From: Cyclina sinensis
Lineage: Eukaryota; Mollusca; Bivalvia; Venerida; Veneridae
Reading direction: 5' to 3'
Length of the DNA: 64,000 bases
NCBI GenBank assembly: GCA_012932295.1
Contig: JAAONU010000123.1
Coordinates: 3,038,001-3,102,000, forward strand
The first letter of the stretch is position 1. Each line of letters starts with the position of its first letter. Of the stretch, positions 1 to 17,290 are shown piece after piece. Made by a program: the position numbers and the translations under genes. The notes beneath the pieces are model-generated. The model was given only the letters and a program-made list of their open reading frames with translations, did no database searches and was not told the DNA's origin.

Positions 1-3000
1 AAGTTTTGTCCACCAATACTTCCTAAGAAGACTGAAAGATACATTGAAATTTTCGGACTTTCTCCATTTTGTGAAAAGAAGACACAGATATTTTGTCTGA
101 GATTTCAATGTCAGGGAATTAAAATTACTGTTGTATATGTAGGGAATGCTTCTGCTGTCTGCTATAATTTAATTGTATAAATGGTTGCTGCATAAAGCTG
201 TGTATATTTTTCACTAAAATTCAAAGATTTTTATGTCTGATCATTTGTATAAGCTTCTTAAAACTGTTACCCCTTGCACGTGCTTTCTTCTTGAGAAGTT
301 TGGGCTAGTTATGTAGAGGTAGGTACCCAACATTTTCTATTCATAGGTAACACATTGAAGAAAGAAAATACAGTGACAGTTGTTTAAATCTGTCTCCTTG
401 GTTTTTGTGGTTGCATTCCAAAAAAGGTTTTAATTACTTAATATTATGATTACATAGGCTTGTATATAGAGAGATATTACAGTAAAACAACGATGGCTTG
501 AACATCAGTAAAGTGAGAATCCTGGATTGTTGGAGGACATTGTGTGGTCCTGGCAAAGATAACTTTGTCAACAGTTCTCTGTATTTTTCACACATTGATA
601 AATGTGCAAAATTTTAATGCTATAAACCTTACTAAAAGAACCTAGCAAAAGTTCAACTTCTAACTCAATTTTAAGTTATTTTGTTTGTGTTGGAAAATGT
701 TTGAAGTTTTGTACAAGTATTCTTTTGCAGCATATATATTTCCAAATAAAAGGTTTATGATTATGGGAAAAAAATATAAGTAACTGGCTGAGATTAAGTT
801 TTTTATTTCTAGGAAAAAAAATAAACTGAGTCTTAAGAAATTTTTGCAGAATTTATTTAATTTGTTAAAGACAATTTCAAACAATTGTTCTACAATTATT
901 TCTCAAATTGGTATTTTTTTTAGACATGTCAGTGCAACATAGTACTGCAACATGAACAAATAAAACAATATTGTTATTTCAGTATGATAAGAAAACCTAA
1001 ATGAACAGGGTGTGAAACCAATGAAGATCATTCAGAATTATCAAACAATGCACAGAATCCTTAAACTACTCGGATCAACATATTAATGTGATGAATGTTA
1101 AGTCTTTATTGATAATAGGGCAGAATTTTGGAGAGCTCAGAATCTCTAATTGCTTAAGAAACAGATAGCTCGGGACTTGGCACAGGCTTTTTGTTTGTTC
1201 CTTAGAGATGTAAAGTCATCAGTGTTTTACTGTATAGTATTAAATTAAAAAAAAAAGAAGGAAGCTAGTTTTCCTGCCAAAATGTGAAGCCGTCATTTTC
1301 AGCTGTTGTTTTATAGATAATTTCATTTCTGTGAAATTTAAATATTTCATCGTCATGAACATAGAATTAAGATAAAGTAGAAGTAGTTTTACATGTGTGT
1401 ATTCATACAGTCACTTTCTAAAAAATTGTACATTTGAAAGACAAAGACTGAAACTTAGAATGAGTTATTTCAGTATTTATGTGTTGGATTCTGAATATCT
1501 GAATTCTTTTTAACTGCAAAAAATGATTAATGTTTATTATGGTATAATAGTATCTCGTGGTATGAAAATTTTCATATTTCACTCGTGGCTATCGCCACTC
1601 ATGAAATATTTATTTTCATACCACTCCATGAAAATAAATCCCGTATTTATAGAAAAATCTTGAATATCCTCTATGTATTAAAAGAAGCATTTTTAGAGTA
1701 ATATGTGTGAAATTTGTATATTGAAGAAGCAGGTAGCATAGTACTTATCTGTTGTTAGTAAGTATATATATATGCCACATTACTTAGCCTTGTGTAAAGA
1801 TATCCACTTACATACTTGTCAAAAAAAAGTTATCTGTTGTAGTAGTTATTCTATGCTAAGATCTTTCATGGTGTGAAAAGCCAAGGAAAGCTTTAAAAAG
1901 AAACACATGTGTATATCTATGTATATTTGTATATATCAACACATACACACACGCACACAAAATTGCTTTCCAAGTAAGCATTTGATTTGAACCAAAGTTG
2001 TATCAAGTTAATGTGTCTTTATTTATAAGAACATGCACCTGTATAGCTACCTAAGTTGGTCAGTGCTGAAAATGCTGGTTTGCCCACATTTATTGCAGTC
2101 TTGCATTGTAATGCTAAACATACCCTTTCTTCCTTAGACATATAATAAACATAAATGTTTTTGAATATTGTACTGGTTTTCACAAATATTTTGTTATTAT
2201 AGATTATTTATAGCAACTTATAGTAATCAGAACCATGTTTTTGGGCTTTTTTGTTTTTTTAACTTTTTTATTTATTATAATCATTTCTTGCACCATTTTC
2301 CCCATACTATGTTCACTTTATATATTTATACCTAACATTTCTATTTTTTTTCTACTTAACTAATTTTATTATTTTTCAAGTTACACATTCTTTTTTAACA
2401 ATATTTGATTATGGAACTAAAATGTGATAATGGGTTTCTAGACTATAACTGTGATGCAGTTCAAAACATGCTGTCTTATACACCAGCTAAAAGTTAAATA
2501 TAGAAATAAATAAAATAATATAAAAATGTGTTCCTCTATCTTACTGAGTTCTGTAAAATGCACGAGAGAACTTCTTGCTTAACAGATAATTTGTTAAAGT
2601 CATTTTTTGTTTTACATGGAAATTAATTTACATATGAACTCTTATCTATAATTAGTTTTGTTGTGGCATACAAAGTAATCCTTAAAATTCCAAAACATGC
2701 ACACACACACTTAAAAGGATAATTTAAAGCAGAATGTAAGATTTAGTTCATTATACCTATGAGGTATGGTCTGATCAGAAGGTAAACTCTGCATGTGCTG
2801 ATCAAAATTCCTTAGGCATCTTCTAGAAAAGTAGAATGCTATTGATGAAAGTGACTTAAATATTTAGAAATATAGTTAAGCTCTTATTACAGAAAACACA
2901 ACCAAAAAAATTTTGGACAGGGATACTCAAATGTCATTTTAAAGTGACAGAATTTAGCTTAAAGATTATTTTCTTTAAAATTAAAGAGAAGTTAACATAC

Positions 3001-3398
3001 TTTGAAAAAAAACATATTTTTTTGGCTTCTAAACACCATGAAACCTGAAGAAAAAAAAGACTATTAATTAGTTTTGTTGTGACATCATACTATAATTATT
3101 ATCAGATTGCTGGGATGCAGGCTTGTCAAGGTCAGCACTGGTGGTTTGGGCTAAAACAATTGCCAACAGCTGTCTAAATGTTGAAGAAGCATACCGTTAA
3201 ATTTAGAGCATTTCATTTCCTTCCAATTTATTTTATACTCTTTTTCAGGGTACATACACATTTGTAATAAAAAGAACTGAAAAAAAAAAAAACTGTTGGT
3301 CATGTATATAATTTCCAACAAATGGATGTATGATAAGCTAGTTAAGACTTGGCCACTGTAATTATGTACGTAAGTACTGAATATAACTGATAGACAAC
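1..3398. other. AT-rich non-coding DNA, no gene seen
   Basis: I find no coding exon with convincing composition or splice context here. The stretch has short A/T runs, CA-rich patches near 1940-1960 and a hairpin-forming inverted repeat near 1556-1626 that is listed separately. It may be the 3' UTR or flank of a gene lying to the left of the window, but the sequence does not show this. Confidence 0.5.
1556..1626. repeat. Inverted repeat (hairpin), probable MITE core
   Basis: The arms TGGTATGAAAA and TTTTCATACCA flank further paired sequence (CATATTTCA against TGAAATAT). The centre is GTGGC-TATC-GCCAC. The whole block can fold into one imperfect stem of about 30 bp. No target-site duplication was identified, so the element class is unknown. 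Confidence 0.6.
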
Positions 3399-3612
3399 TT
3401 AACCCTTAACGTGCTGGAACCGAAAGTGATTAGCCTTTGCCACCAGTATAGAGCCAGGCCAGCCTGCACATCTGTGCAGTCTGACCAGGCTCTATACTGT
3501 TGGTAGCTCCATTTTTGTATTTTGATATTGAAATCCCTTAAACTTTGAATGGACTGTTCCAAATTCAAAGCTGGGCAAATCCATTACAAAATTTCAGCAT
3601 GTTCAGGGTTAA
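3399..3612. mobile_element. piggyBac-type MITE with TTAA target duplication
   Basis: TTAA at 3399-3402 and at 3609-3612 flank a ~206 bp element. It begins CCCTTAACGTGCTGG and ends CAGCATGTTCAGGG, which are imperfect terminal inverted repeats. The interior (about 3440-3510) is a long near-palindrome in which AGTATAGAGCC pairs with GGCTCTATACT around a CTGCACA/TGTGCAG stem. TTAA targets and CCC/GGG ends are characteristic of piggyBac elements. There is no transposase, so the element is non-autonomous. The family resemblance to repeats seen in bivalve genomes is from memory. Confidence 0.7.
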
Positions 3613-4649
3613 GATAAAGAAGCTACATGGTCTTATTGTTTATTGTTTAATTTAGGATACTCACAGTATGTTAAGTTTCCATCCATACACTGTTAAGTGA
3701 TAAATCTATGCTATTAAAACTAACTTGATGTAAAATGTGTTAGTTTTCTTTTTTACCTTGAAATTTAAACATTTAAATCCCCCCAAAACCCCCAGCCCTA
3801 AATTCTATGAAGGCATGAAATTATGTTTGCTATATAACTTGTTTAAAGTTTAATGGAAAGGCCGGGTGATTTTTTTTAACAAACGAAATGAAATTTAGTG
3901 GCACATGGCATTGATGTCAATGTTTTCTATGGAGAAAATACAGGCGCTAGTAGTTGCCCAGTATGTCATAGTCAAACTAAATGGGGTGTCTTAGGAACTG
4001 TACCTTCAGTCATATTTCATGCCCCAGCCAAACCACAACAGTGGGTAGCTTGACCAGTGACATGTGTTCTAGTCACATTTTGACAATGTTTGGCAGTGTT
4101 ATTTTTATCCACTTCCGGTACAAGACTAGATACTCCGCTCAAAAACTTGTTCAGAGCATAATTCTATCAGTCTTGAAACTTAGCAGACAGGTAAAGGGCA
4201 TTGAGGAGAAGTGTGCAGAACTCTATTATTTCTACTTAAATTTCTGATTAAAATTTTATCTGACAAAACTCTAACCCTTTAATGCTCTGACTTGAAACTT
4301 CAAGGACAGCTAGATGGAACTGAGGAGGAGTGCAGAACATAGGAACTTTAAATCAACCATATTGATTTAAGGATGAATGAATGGAATTGAAGAGAAATTA
4401 GTAACAAGTAACATTACTCTATTTTTCCATTTGAAGAGGTTTTCCACACTGTGCATTTCCAAATGTTAGTTTTTTATGTAAACATTGTCAGGCCATGGTG
4501 TGCTTACCATTAATTTACAGTACTGCCTTAAAACCTGTAAGCTCTTAGGCTTGTTGCTCGACTTTTTCCTATTTCTAAAGGCAAACACATCAGAGGAAGC
4601 ACATTGTGGTGAAGGGATTTCAAATGAAACATCATTTGGAAATATAATT
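3613..4649. other. Non-coding spacer before the repeat array
   Basis: I see no gene. The small open frames here lack codon bias and splice context. The right end, from about 4640, grades into the ~150 bp repeat array with the recurring phrase about 'aaagttatggccaatttt'. Confidence 0.45.
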
Positions 4650-7600
4650 ATACATAACAAAGTTATGGCCAATTTTAGCAACATTCAGAAATTTGACCTT
4701 AAAGGTCAAGGTCAAGTTCAGTTTAACCTTCTTTGGAGGTATTGTCTAAAAGGTACATGTAGTTATGTCCAAGCATGAAGACACTACATCCATTAACAAC
4801 AAAGATATAGCCAAGTTAAGTAATGTCAAGGTCATTTAAAGGTCGAGGTAATACTTGAGTTGTTCAACACGTTTGTTTTATTCTCAGTGTTGTTTTGTCC
4901 CTGTATAGATCAAGTCCGTCCATAAATAACAAAAGTTTGGCTATATTAGCAAAATGCAATAATTCTAACTTGACTGTCAAGGTCATTTTAAGGTTAAGAT
5001 CATACTTAAATAATCTAACATGTAGGTTTTGTCATGAGCGTTGTTTTGTCCAAGTATTAATCAAAAAGAACTAAAAATGACGTTATGGCCAATATTAGGA
5101 AAATTCAATAATTTGATCTTTATGGTCAGGGCATTTGAAGGTCAAGGTCACACTTGAATGATTGAATGTGTCAGTTTTGTCATAAGTGTTGTTTTGTCCC
5201 AGTATAAATCAAATCAAACCATAAATAACAAAAATTTGGCGTTTTTAAGCAAATTTCAATAACTTGACCTTAAATGTCAACGTCATCTAAAGGTCAATGT
5301 CATACCTACATAAATTAAGATGTCGGTTTTGTTGTTTTATCAAAGTATAAATAAAATCCATAAATAAACAACAGTTATGACAATTTAAGCAAAATGCAAT
5401 AATGGGACCTTGACTGTTAAGGTCATTTTAGGGTAAAAGTCATACCTGAATTATTCAACATGTAAGTTTTGTCAAAAGTGTTGTTTTGTCCAAGTATGAA
5501 TCAAGTCTAACCATAAATTACACAGTTATGACCAATCTTAGCAAAATTCAGTAATTTGATCTTGCTAGTCAAGGTCATTTTTAGGTCAAGGTCAAACTTG
5601 AATCAAAATGTCGGATTTGTCAAAAGTATTGTTTTGCTCAAGTGTAAATCAAATCCATCAATAAATGACAAAGTTATGACAATTTAAGCAAAATACAAAC
5701 ATCTGACCTTGACGTTCAAGGTCATTTTTAGGTCATGGTCACACTTTAGTTATTCACCACGTCGGTTTTATCATCAGTGTTGTTTTGTTCAAGTATGCAT
5801 CAATTCCAACAATAAATAACAAAGTTATGGCAAATTGTAGCAAAATTCAATAATTTGACCTTGAAGGTCAAGGTCATTTTAAGGTCAGGTTGATACATGA
5901 AAGAATCATAATGTCGGATTTGTCATAAGTGTTGTTTTTTCCAAGTATGAATCAAATCCATAAATAATTAAAAAAGTTATGACAATTTGAGCAAAATTCA
6001 ATAATTTGACCTTGACGGTCATGGTCATTGTAAGGTAAAGGTCACACTTGAATAATTTATCATGTCAGCTTTGTTATAAGTGTTTTTTTTTTTCAAGTAT
6101 TATTAACATCCAACCAACTAAAATAACAAAATTATGGCTAGGTTTAGCAAATTCAATAATCTGACCTTGACTGTAAAGATCATTTAAAGGTCAATGTCAA
6201 ATCTGAAAGAATCAAAATGTCGGATTTGTCATAAGTGTTGTTTTGTCCAATACATACATAAATGAGAAATATATGACAATTTAAGCAAAATTCAATCATC
6301 TGACCTTGACGGTCAATGTCGTTTTTAGGTAATAGTCATACCTGAGTTATTCAATATGTCGGTTTTGTCATAATTGTTGTTTTGTCCAAGTATGAATTAA
6401 AACCAACCAAAAACAACAAAGTTATGACAATTTTAGCAAAATTTAATTATTTGACCTTGACGGTCGTGGTAATTTTAAGGTTAAGGTCAAACTTGAATAT
6501 TTTATCATTTCGACTTTGTCATAAGTGCTGTTTGTCCAGGTCTGAAACAAATCCAACCATAAATAACAAAATTGTGGCCAGTTTTAACAAAATTCAATGA
6601 TTTGACCTTGACTGTCAAGGTCATTTAAAGGTCAAGGTCAAACTTAAAATAATCATAATGTCGGATTTGCCATAGGTGTTGTTAAGTCCAAATTTGAATC
6701 AAATCTATAAATAAATGACAAAGTTATGACAATTTAAGCAAAATACAAACATCTGACCTTGACGTTCAAGGTCATTTTTAGGTCATGGTCACACTTTAGT
6801 TATTCACCACGTCGCTTTTGTCATCAGTGTTGTTTTGTTCAAGTATGCATCAATTCCAACAATAAATAACAAAGTTATGGCAAATTGTAGCAAAATTCAA
6901 TAATTTGACCTTGAAGGTCAAGGTCATTTTAAGGTCAAGTTGATACATGAAAGAATCATAATGTCGGATTTGTCATAAGTGTTGTTTTTTCCAAGTATGA
7001 ATCAAATCCATAGATAAGTAAAAAAGTTATGACAATTTGAGCAAAATTCAATAATTTGACCTTGACGGTCATGGTCATTGTAAGGTAAAGGTCACACTTG
7101 AATAATTTATCATGTCAGCTTTGTCATAAGTGTTTTTTTTTCAAGTATTATTAACATCCAACCAACTAAAATAACAAAATTATGGCTAGGTTTAGCAAAT
7201 TCAATAATCTGACCTTGACTGTAAAGATCATTTAAAGGTCAATGTCAAATCTGAAAGAATCAAAATGTCGGATTTGCCATAAGTGTTGTTTTGTCCAATA
7301 CATACATAAATGAGAAATATATGACAATTTAAGCAAAATTCAATCATCTGACCTTGACGGTCAATGTCATTTTTAGGTAATAGTCATACCTGAGTTATTC
7401 AATATGTCGGTTTTGTCATAATTGTTGTTTTGTCCAAGTATGAATCAAAACCAACCAAAAACAACAAAGTTATGACAATTTTAGCAAAATTTAATTATTT
7501 GACCTTGACGGTCATGGTAATTTTAAGGTTAAGGTCAAACTTGAATATTTTATCATTTCGACTTTGTCATAAGTGCTGTTTGTCCAGGTCTGAAACAAAT

Positions 7601-8530
7601 CCAACCATAAATAACAAAATTGTGGCCAGTTTTAACCTAAAATTCAATGATTTGACCTTGACTGTCAAGGTCATTTAAAGGTCAAGGTTAAACTTAAAAT
7701 AATCATAATGTCGGATTTGCCATAGGTGTTGTTTAGTCCAAATTTGAATCAAATCTATAAATAAATGAGAAAGTTATGACAATTTAAGCAAAATTCAATC
7801 ATCTGACCTTGACGATCAAGGTCAATTTAAGGTCATCGTCATATCTGAGTTATTCAACATGTCGGTTTTGTCATAAGTGTTGTTTTGTCCAAGTATAAAT
7901 CAAATCCAACCATAAATACTAAAGTTATGGACAATTTTAGCAAAATTTAATAATTTGACGTTGAAGGTGAAAGTCATTTATGAGTCAAGGTCAAGTTGAG
8001 TCTGGTTCACTTGAAGATCTTGTCCAAAGGGTTGTTGTGGCCAAGTATGAAGACAATCCACCTATAAATGATTAAGTTATGGCTTATTTTAGCAAAATTC
8101 AATAATTTGACCTTGAAGGTGAAGGTCATTTATGAGTCAAGGTCAAGTTTAGTCCGGTCTACTTGAAGATTTTGTCCAAAGGGTTGTTGTGCTAAGCATG
8201 AAGAGAATCCACCTATTTATAATAAAGTTATAGCCAATTTTAGCAAGATTCAATATTTTTTACCATGAAGGTGAAGGTCATTTATGAGTCAAGGTCAAGT
8301 TTAGTCTGGTCTACTTGAAGGTCTTGTCCAAAGGGTTATTGTGTCCAAGCATGAAGAGAATCCACCTACTAAATTTTAGCAAAATTTAATATTTTGACCT
8401 TGAATTTGAAGGTCATTTAAGAGTCAAGGTCAAGTTTAGTCTGGTCATCTTGATGGTCTTGTCCAAAGGGTTGTTGTGTCTAAGTATGAAGATAATCCAT
8501 CAAGGAATAAAAAAAAATATGATCAATGTT
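4650..8530. repeat. ~150 bp tandem repeat array rich in TGACCTTGA/TCAAGGTCA
   Basis: About 25 diverged copies of a ~150 bp unit run through this block. Each unit has the same order: an AAAGTTATGAC-like phrase, AGCAAAATTCAATAATTTGAC, a CTTGACGGTCAAGGTCA-like inverted core, a second AAGGTCAAGGTCA, then GTCGGTTTTGTCATAAGTG and TGTTTTGTCCAAGTATGAA. Successive cores lie at about 5855, 6006, 6161, 6300, 6451, 6602 and 6753. The last units (7950-8500) are a variant with CTTGTCCAAAGGGTTGTTG. The array ends in a GGCAGCGGCAACGGCAACG phrase near 8550. Short open frames inside it are chance products of the repeat. Confidence 0.9.
5650..7770. repeat. Seven-unit higher-order duplication, ~1,050 bp period
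   Basis: The block 5650-6720 recurs almost identically at about 6700-7770. The phrase at 5701 reappears at 6751, and the phrase at 6382 reappears at 7430, giving offsets of 1,050 and 1,048. Seven consecutive ~150 bp units are therefore copied as one block. The two copies differ by a few substitutions and small indels, while neighbouring 150 bp units differ far more. This implies a recent duplication or unequal exchange within an older array. Confidence 0.85.
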
Positions 8531-8539
8531 AAAGTTTTC

Positions 8540-9562
8540 GGACAGGAACGGCAGCGGCAACGGCAACGACACCATGACTATAGCAATAACTCGAATTTTT
8601 TTTTCAAAACAAGTCGAGCTTAAAAGTACTGAAGATGAAAAACTTCTATTTTCTTAGATTATTTCCCTTCATTCCTTCGTTGTACATGTATTTACATGTC
8701 CCCAGTTGCACATAACATGACATTAAAAATATTCTAGAAATATCCAAGTGTTCAGTTCAGTACACTTGCAAAATATTCAAAGAATTTGAATGAATATTGA
8801 TACTTTTGTCGTTGTTGTTTTTAATCATCTATTTTATTTTTGGCTTTGTCAATATCAGATTTCATTTATTTCTCTTTAAAATGTTCACTCCATTCCTTTA
8901 ATTCATTAGATTTATTGCACAGAATTAGGGTATGAATTCACTTATCTTCTGGTGTATAAGGAGATGTTTAAACAATAGAATACAGTTACTGTAATTCAAT
9001 GGCTGATGAAAAATTCGTGTTATTTGTAAGGTGGAATAGCCCCACCCTAGGCATCAAGTAAATATTGATTGATGATATGGACAGAAAAGATAATTTTATT
9101 TGGTGCTATGTGATAAATGAAAGTTTTTAATGATTTACTATATTTTTTTTAAAAATATCACCATTTATTATTTATTCATGCTTTATAATATTCTTGTGCA
9201 CACCAGGGTCGTTCAAAGAAAGACCCTGTGCACACCCATATTTCTTAGGAACGATATACATGTATTGTGTCATCTTTTAATAAGAATTTCCTAACTTTCA
9301 AATGCGAAAATAACTTTATAATTTTCAGTCTCTTCTTTTTAAGACTTGCATGTTTTAATTAATTAAGTATTATACACAATATTCCTTGTTGTGCAGTAGC
9401 CTAGAAGGATGCGGCGTGAAATGGTGAAAATTTAGTGCTAGCTAACCAACTCCTTCTCGTGTTAGGCGACTGAAGTGCTGTCAAAATTAATGTCCAGGGA
9501 GAGATAGCGTGAAGTTATTGATATTTGATATAGGCAGAACCTGAAATCAGTTTGAGAAAAAG
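8540..9562 (+). other. Upstream flank and 5' region of NAA10
   Basis: This is the non-coding flank before the NAA10 start codon. A short inverted repeat lies at about 9197-9232, where GTGCACACCAGGGTC pairs with GACCCTGTGCACAC. I do not see a clear TATA box or CpG-rich promoter, so the transcription start is unplaced. Confidence 0.4.
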
Positions 9563-14894
<5,332 letters not shown>

Positions 14895-15440
14895 TAATAA
14901 GCTAATGTGATAGTAAACAAGTGACGTAGAACTTACGAAATTTCATGTGTACGCTTGTATGTATGTACTTTTGGACAGACAGGATGTTAAAAAAGGGTAT
15001 TTGTAACTCAAAACATTTTTCATTTGATAATAGTAATGATGGTTTGATTAAGTTGTATTAGTACTTTTAAGTACAACTTTGCTGGTCTCCTACCTACAGT
15101 TTGAAACCAGTGATCATTGAATTTTTTTGCATGGAAATTCAAGCCCCCTTGAAATCTTGTTCCTCAAGTGATTTCTTTCAGATTTCTTGATTGATTCATA
15201 CTTATTTGTACACAGTCGCTTGTTCATAGAATAAAATGATCAGCAGTGTTATTTACTTAACATATTTAACTACAAAGACTCCATTAGGAATCTTTTACTT
15301 CATATTATTATGAAAAGTTGATAGGAAATGTACTTCATTTTATGTCCAATAATTAATGCAATTTCCACATTTTCTGAATACTGTATAGAAGAAGACATAC
15401 TGGAAATCAATTATATTAGATTTTTTATATGAAATAAAAG
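14895..15440 (+). other. Likely NAA10 3' UTR with two poly(A) signals
   Basis: AATAAA occurs at 15230-15235 and 15433-15438, downstream of the TGA at 14892-14894. Either would give a 3' UTR of about 350-570 nt. Without transcript data the used site is unknown. Confidence 0.5.
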
Positions 15441-15694
15441 TTAAACTTTCCAAAGGTGTTGTTGAGCATTTTACCTGGCGAAGTATGCACTCTTAATTAG
15501 TTTAAATGAATCTTGGAGTTGTTATGATAATGGAATAGACATATGCAACATTAATTTAAGTGAAAAGTAAACTTTTTTCCCCTAAATTTGTGTCTGTACA
15601 TATTTTAAGTGGTTATGGGACTTGAATGCTGCATTTTGATGCAAGTATACTGAACCTTACCTTAGAAAGTAGAGGAAGTATTCAGGAGATACTT

Positions 15695-15965
15695 CAGCCA
15701 GTGTGTTTGTGGCTTCCAACAAAATATGTTTGAAGAATTGCTCCAACCAAGGCCAAAGTTACAGCCCTGATAAGCATGTTGTAGCCATTTGACCTCTGAG
15801 TGTAACCTTGACCTTTGAGGTACTGACCTGGTTCATGCGAGCAACAAACCAATTCATTGACACTAACATTTGGGCCAAGTAATTTGTTTTTGAAATCCCT
15901 CCAACCAAGTTAGTCTGGACAAGCATGAGGAACAGACAAAGTGGTGACTATATGCACTTCTGAGT
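15695..15965. repeat. Diverged dispersed repeat of the GACCTTGACCTTTGA type
   Basis: The phrases ACCTTGACCTTTGAGG, ACATTTGGGCCAAGTAA and TTGAAATCCCTCCAA follow one another in the order I remember from abundant non-coding repeats in bivalves. There is no coding potential. The boundaries are approximate, and the class is from memory rather than measured copy number. Confidence 0.5.
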
Positions 15966-15971
15966 TTTTTT

Positions 15972-16003
15972 AGCTCACCTGAGCCGTAGGCTCATGGTGA
16001 GCT
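15972..16003. repeat. Sub-terminal hairpin at the left end of the element
   Basis: AGCTCACC-TGAGCC, then GTA, then GGCTCA-T-GGTGAGCT: two nested perfect stems (8 bp and 6 bp) around a 3 nt loop with one bulged T. The terminal repeat can therefore fold on itself as well as pair with the far end. Confidence 0.8.
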
Positions 16004-16079
16004 ATTAGGATCGATCAATGTCCGTCGTCCATCATACGTCCACACTTAGTTTGTTAACACTCTAGCGGTCACATTTTTG

Positions 16080-17290
16080 CCTCAGTTGTCATTAAACTTA
16101 ATCAGTATGTTTGTCCCAGTAATTACTCGGACAAGTTCGAATCCCAGTAATTACTCGGACAAGTTCGAACATGGGTTATCTTGGATGAAAAACTAGGTCA
16201 CAAGGCCCAAAAATAGAAAAACCTTGTTAACACTCAAGAGGTTACATTTTCAGTCCAAATATCCTGGAAATTTGTCAGAAAAGTTGATTCATTGATTTCT
16301 AGCTCACATTTGAATATGGTTAATCTGGGATCAAAAACTAGATCACAGCACCCATATATGGAAAACCCTTGTAAACACTCTAGAGGCTACATTTTTTGTC
16401 CAAATATCCTGGAAATTTGTCAGAAAAGTTGCTTTGATGATTTCTAGCTCAGTTTTGAATATGGTTCATCTAGCTTCAAAAACTAGGTCACAGAGCCCAA
16501 ATAAAAAACCTTCTTAACACTCTTGAGGTAACAATTTCAGTCCAAATATCCTGGCCATGTGTCAGAAAGGTTGTTTCAATGATTTCTAGCTCAGGTTTGA
16601 ATGTGTCATCTGGGGTCAAAATAATTAGGTCACAAGGCCCAAATATGGAAAAACCTTGTAAATACTCTCAAGGCTACAATTTCAGTCCAAATATCCTGGA
16701 AATTTGTCAGAAAGGTTGTTTTATTGATTTCTAGCATACGTTTGAATATGGGTCATCTAGGTTCAAAAACTAGGTCACAGTCCAAATATGGAAAAAGGCT
16801 GCTTTGATGATTTCTAGCTCAGGTTTGAATATGGGTCATCTAGGTTCAAAAGCTAGGTCACAGAGCCCAAATATGGAAAAACCTTCTTAACACTCTTGAG
16901 GTAACAATTTCAGTCCAAATATCCTGGACATTTGTCAGAAAGGTTGTTTCTAGCTCAGGTTTGAATATGTGTCATCTGGGGTCAAAATCTAGGTCACAGA
17001 GCCCAAATATGAAAAAAAAGTTGTAAACACTCTTGAGGCTACATTTTATTGTCCAGATATCCTGGAAATTTGTCAGAAAGGTTGCTTTGATGATTTCTAG
17101 CTCAGGTTCGAATATGGATCATCTGGGTTCAAAAACTAGGTCACAGAGCACAAATATAGAAAAACCTTCTTAACACTCTTGAGGTAACAATTTCAGTCCA
17201 AATATTCTTGACATTTGTCAGAAAGGTTGTTTCGATAATTTCTAGCTCAAGTTGGAATATGGGTCATGCAGGTTCAAAATCTGGGGTCAA
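16080..17290. repeat. Internal tandem repeats, ~130-170 bp units
   Basis: The phrases AATTTGTCAGAAAGGTTG and CTAGCTCAGGTTTGAATATG recur about every 130-170 bp. Some units are truncated, for example near 16790. The units are about as diverged from each other as whole-element copies would be, so the repeats are probably old. Confidence 0.8.

Noticed and set aside
6382..7678. Two near-identical 72-82 aa open frames
   Set aside because: They come from the duplicated 1,050 bp block of the non-coding array and have no splice or promoter context.
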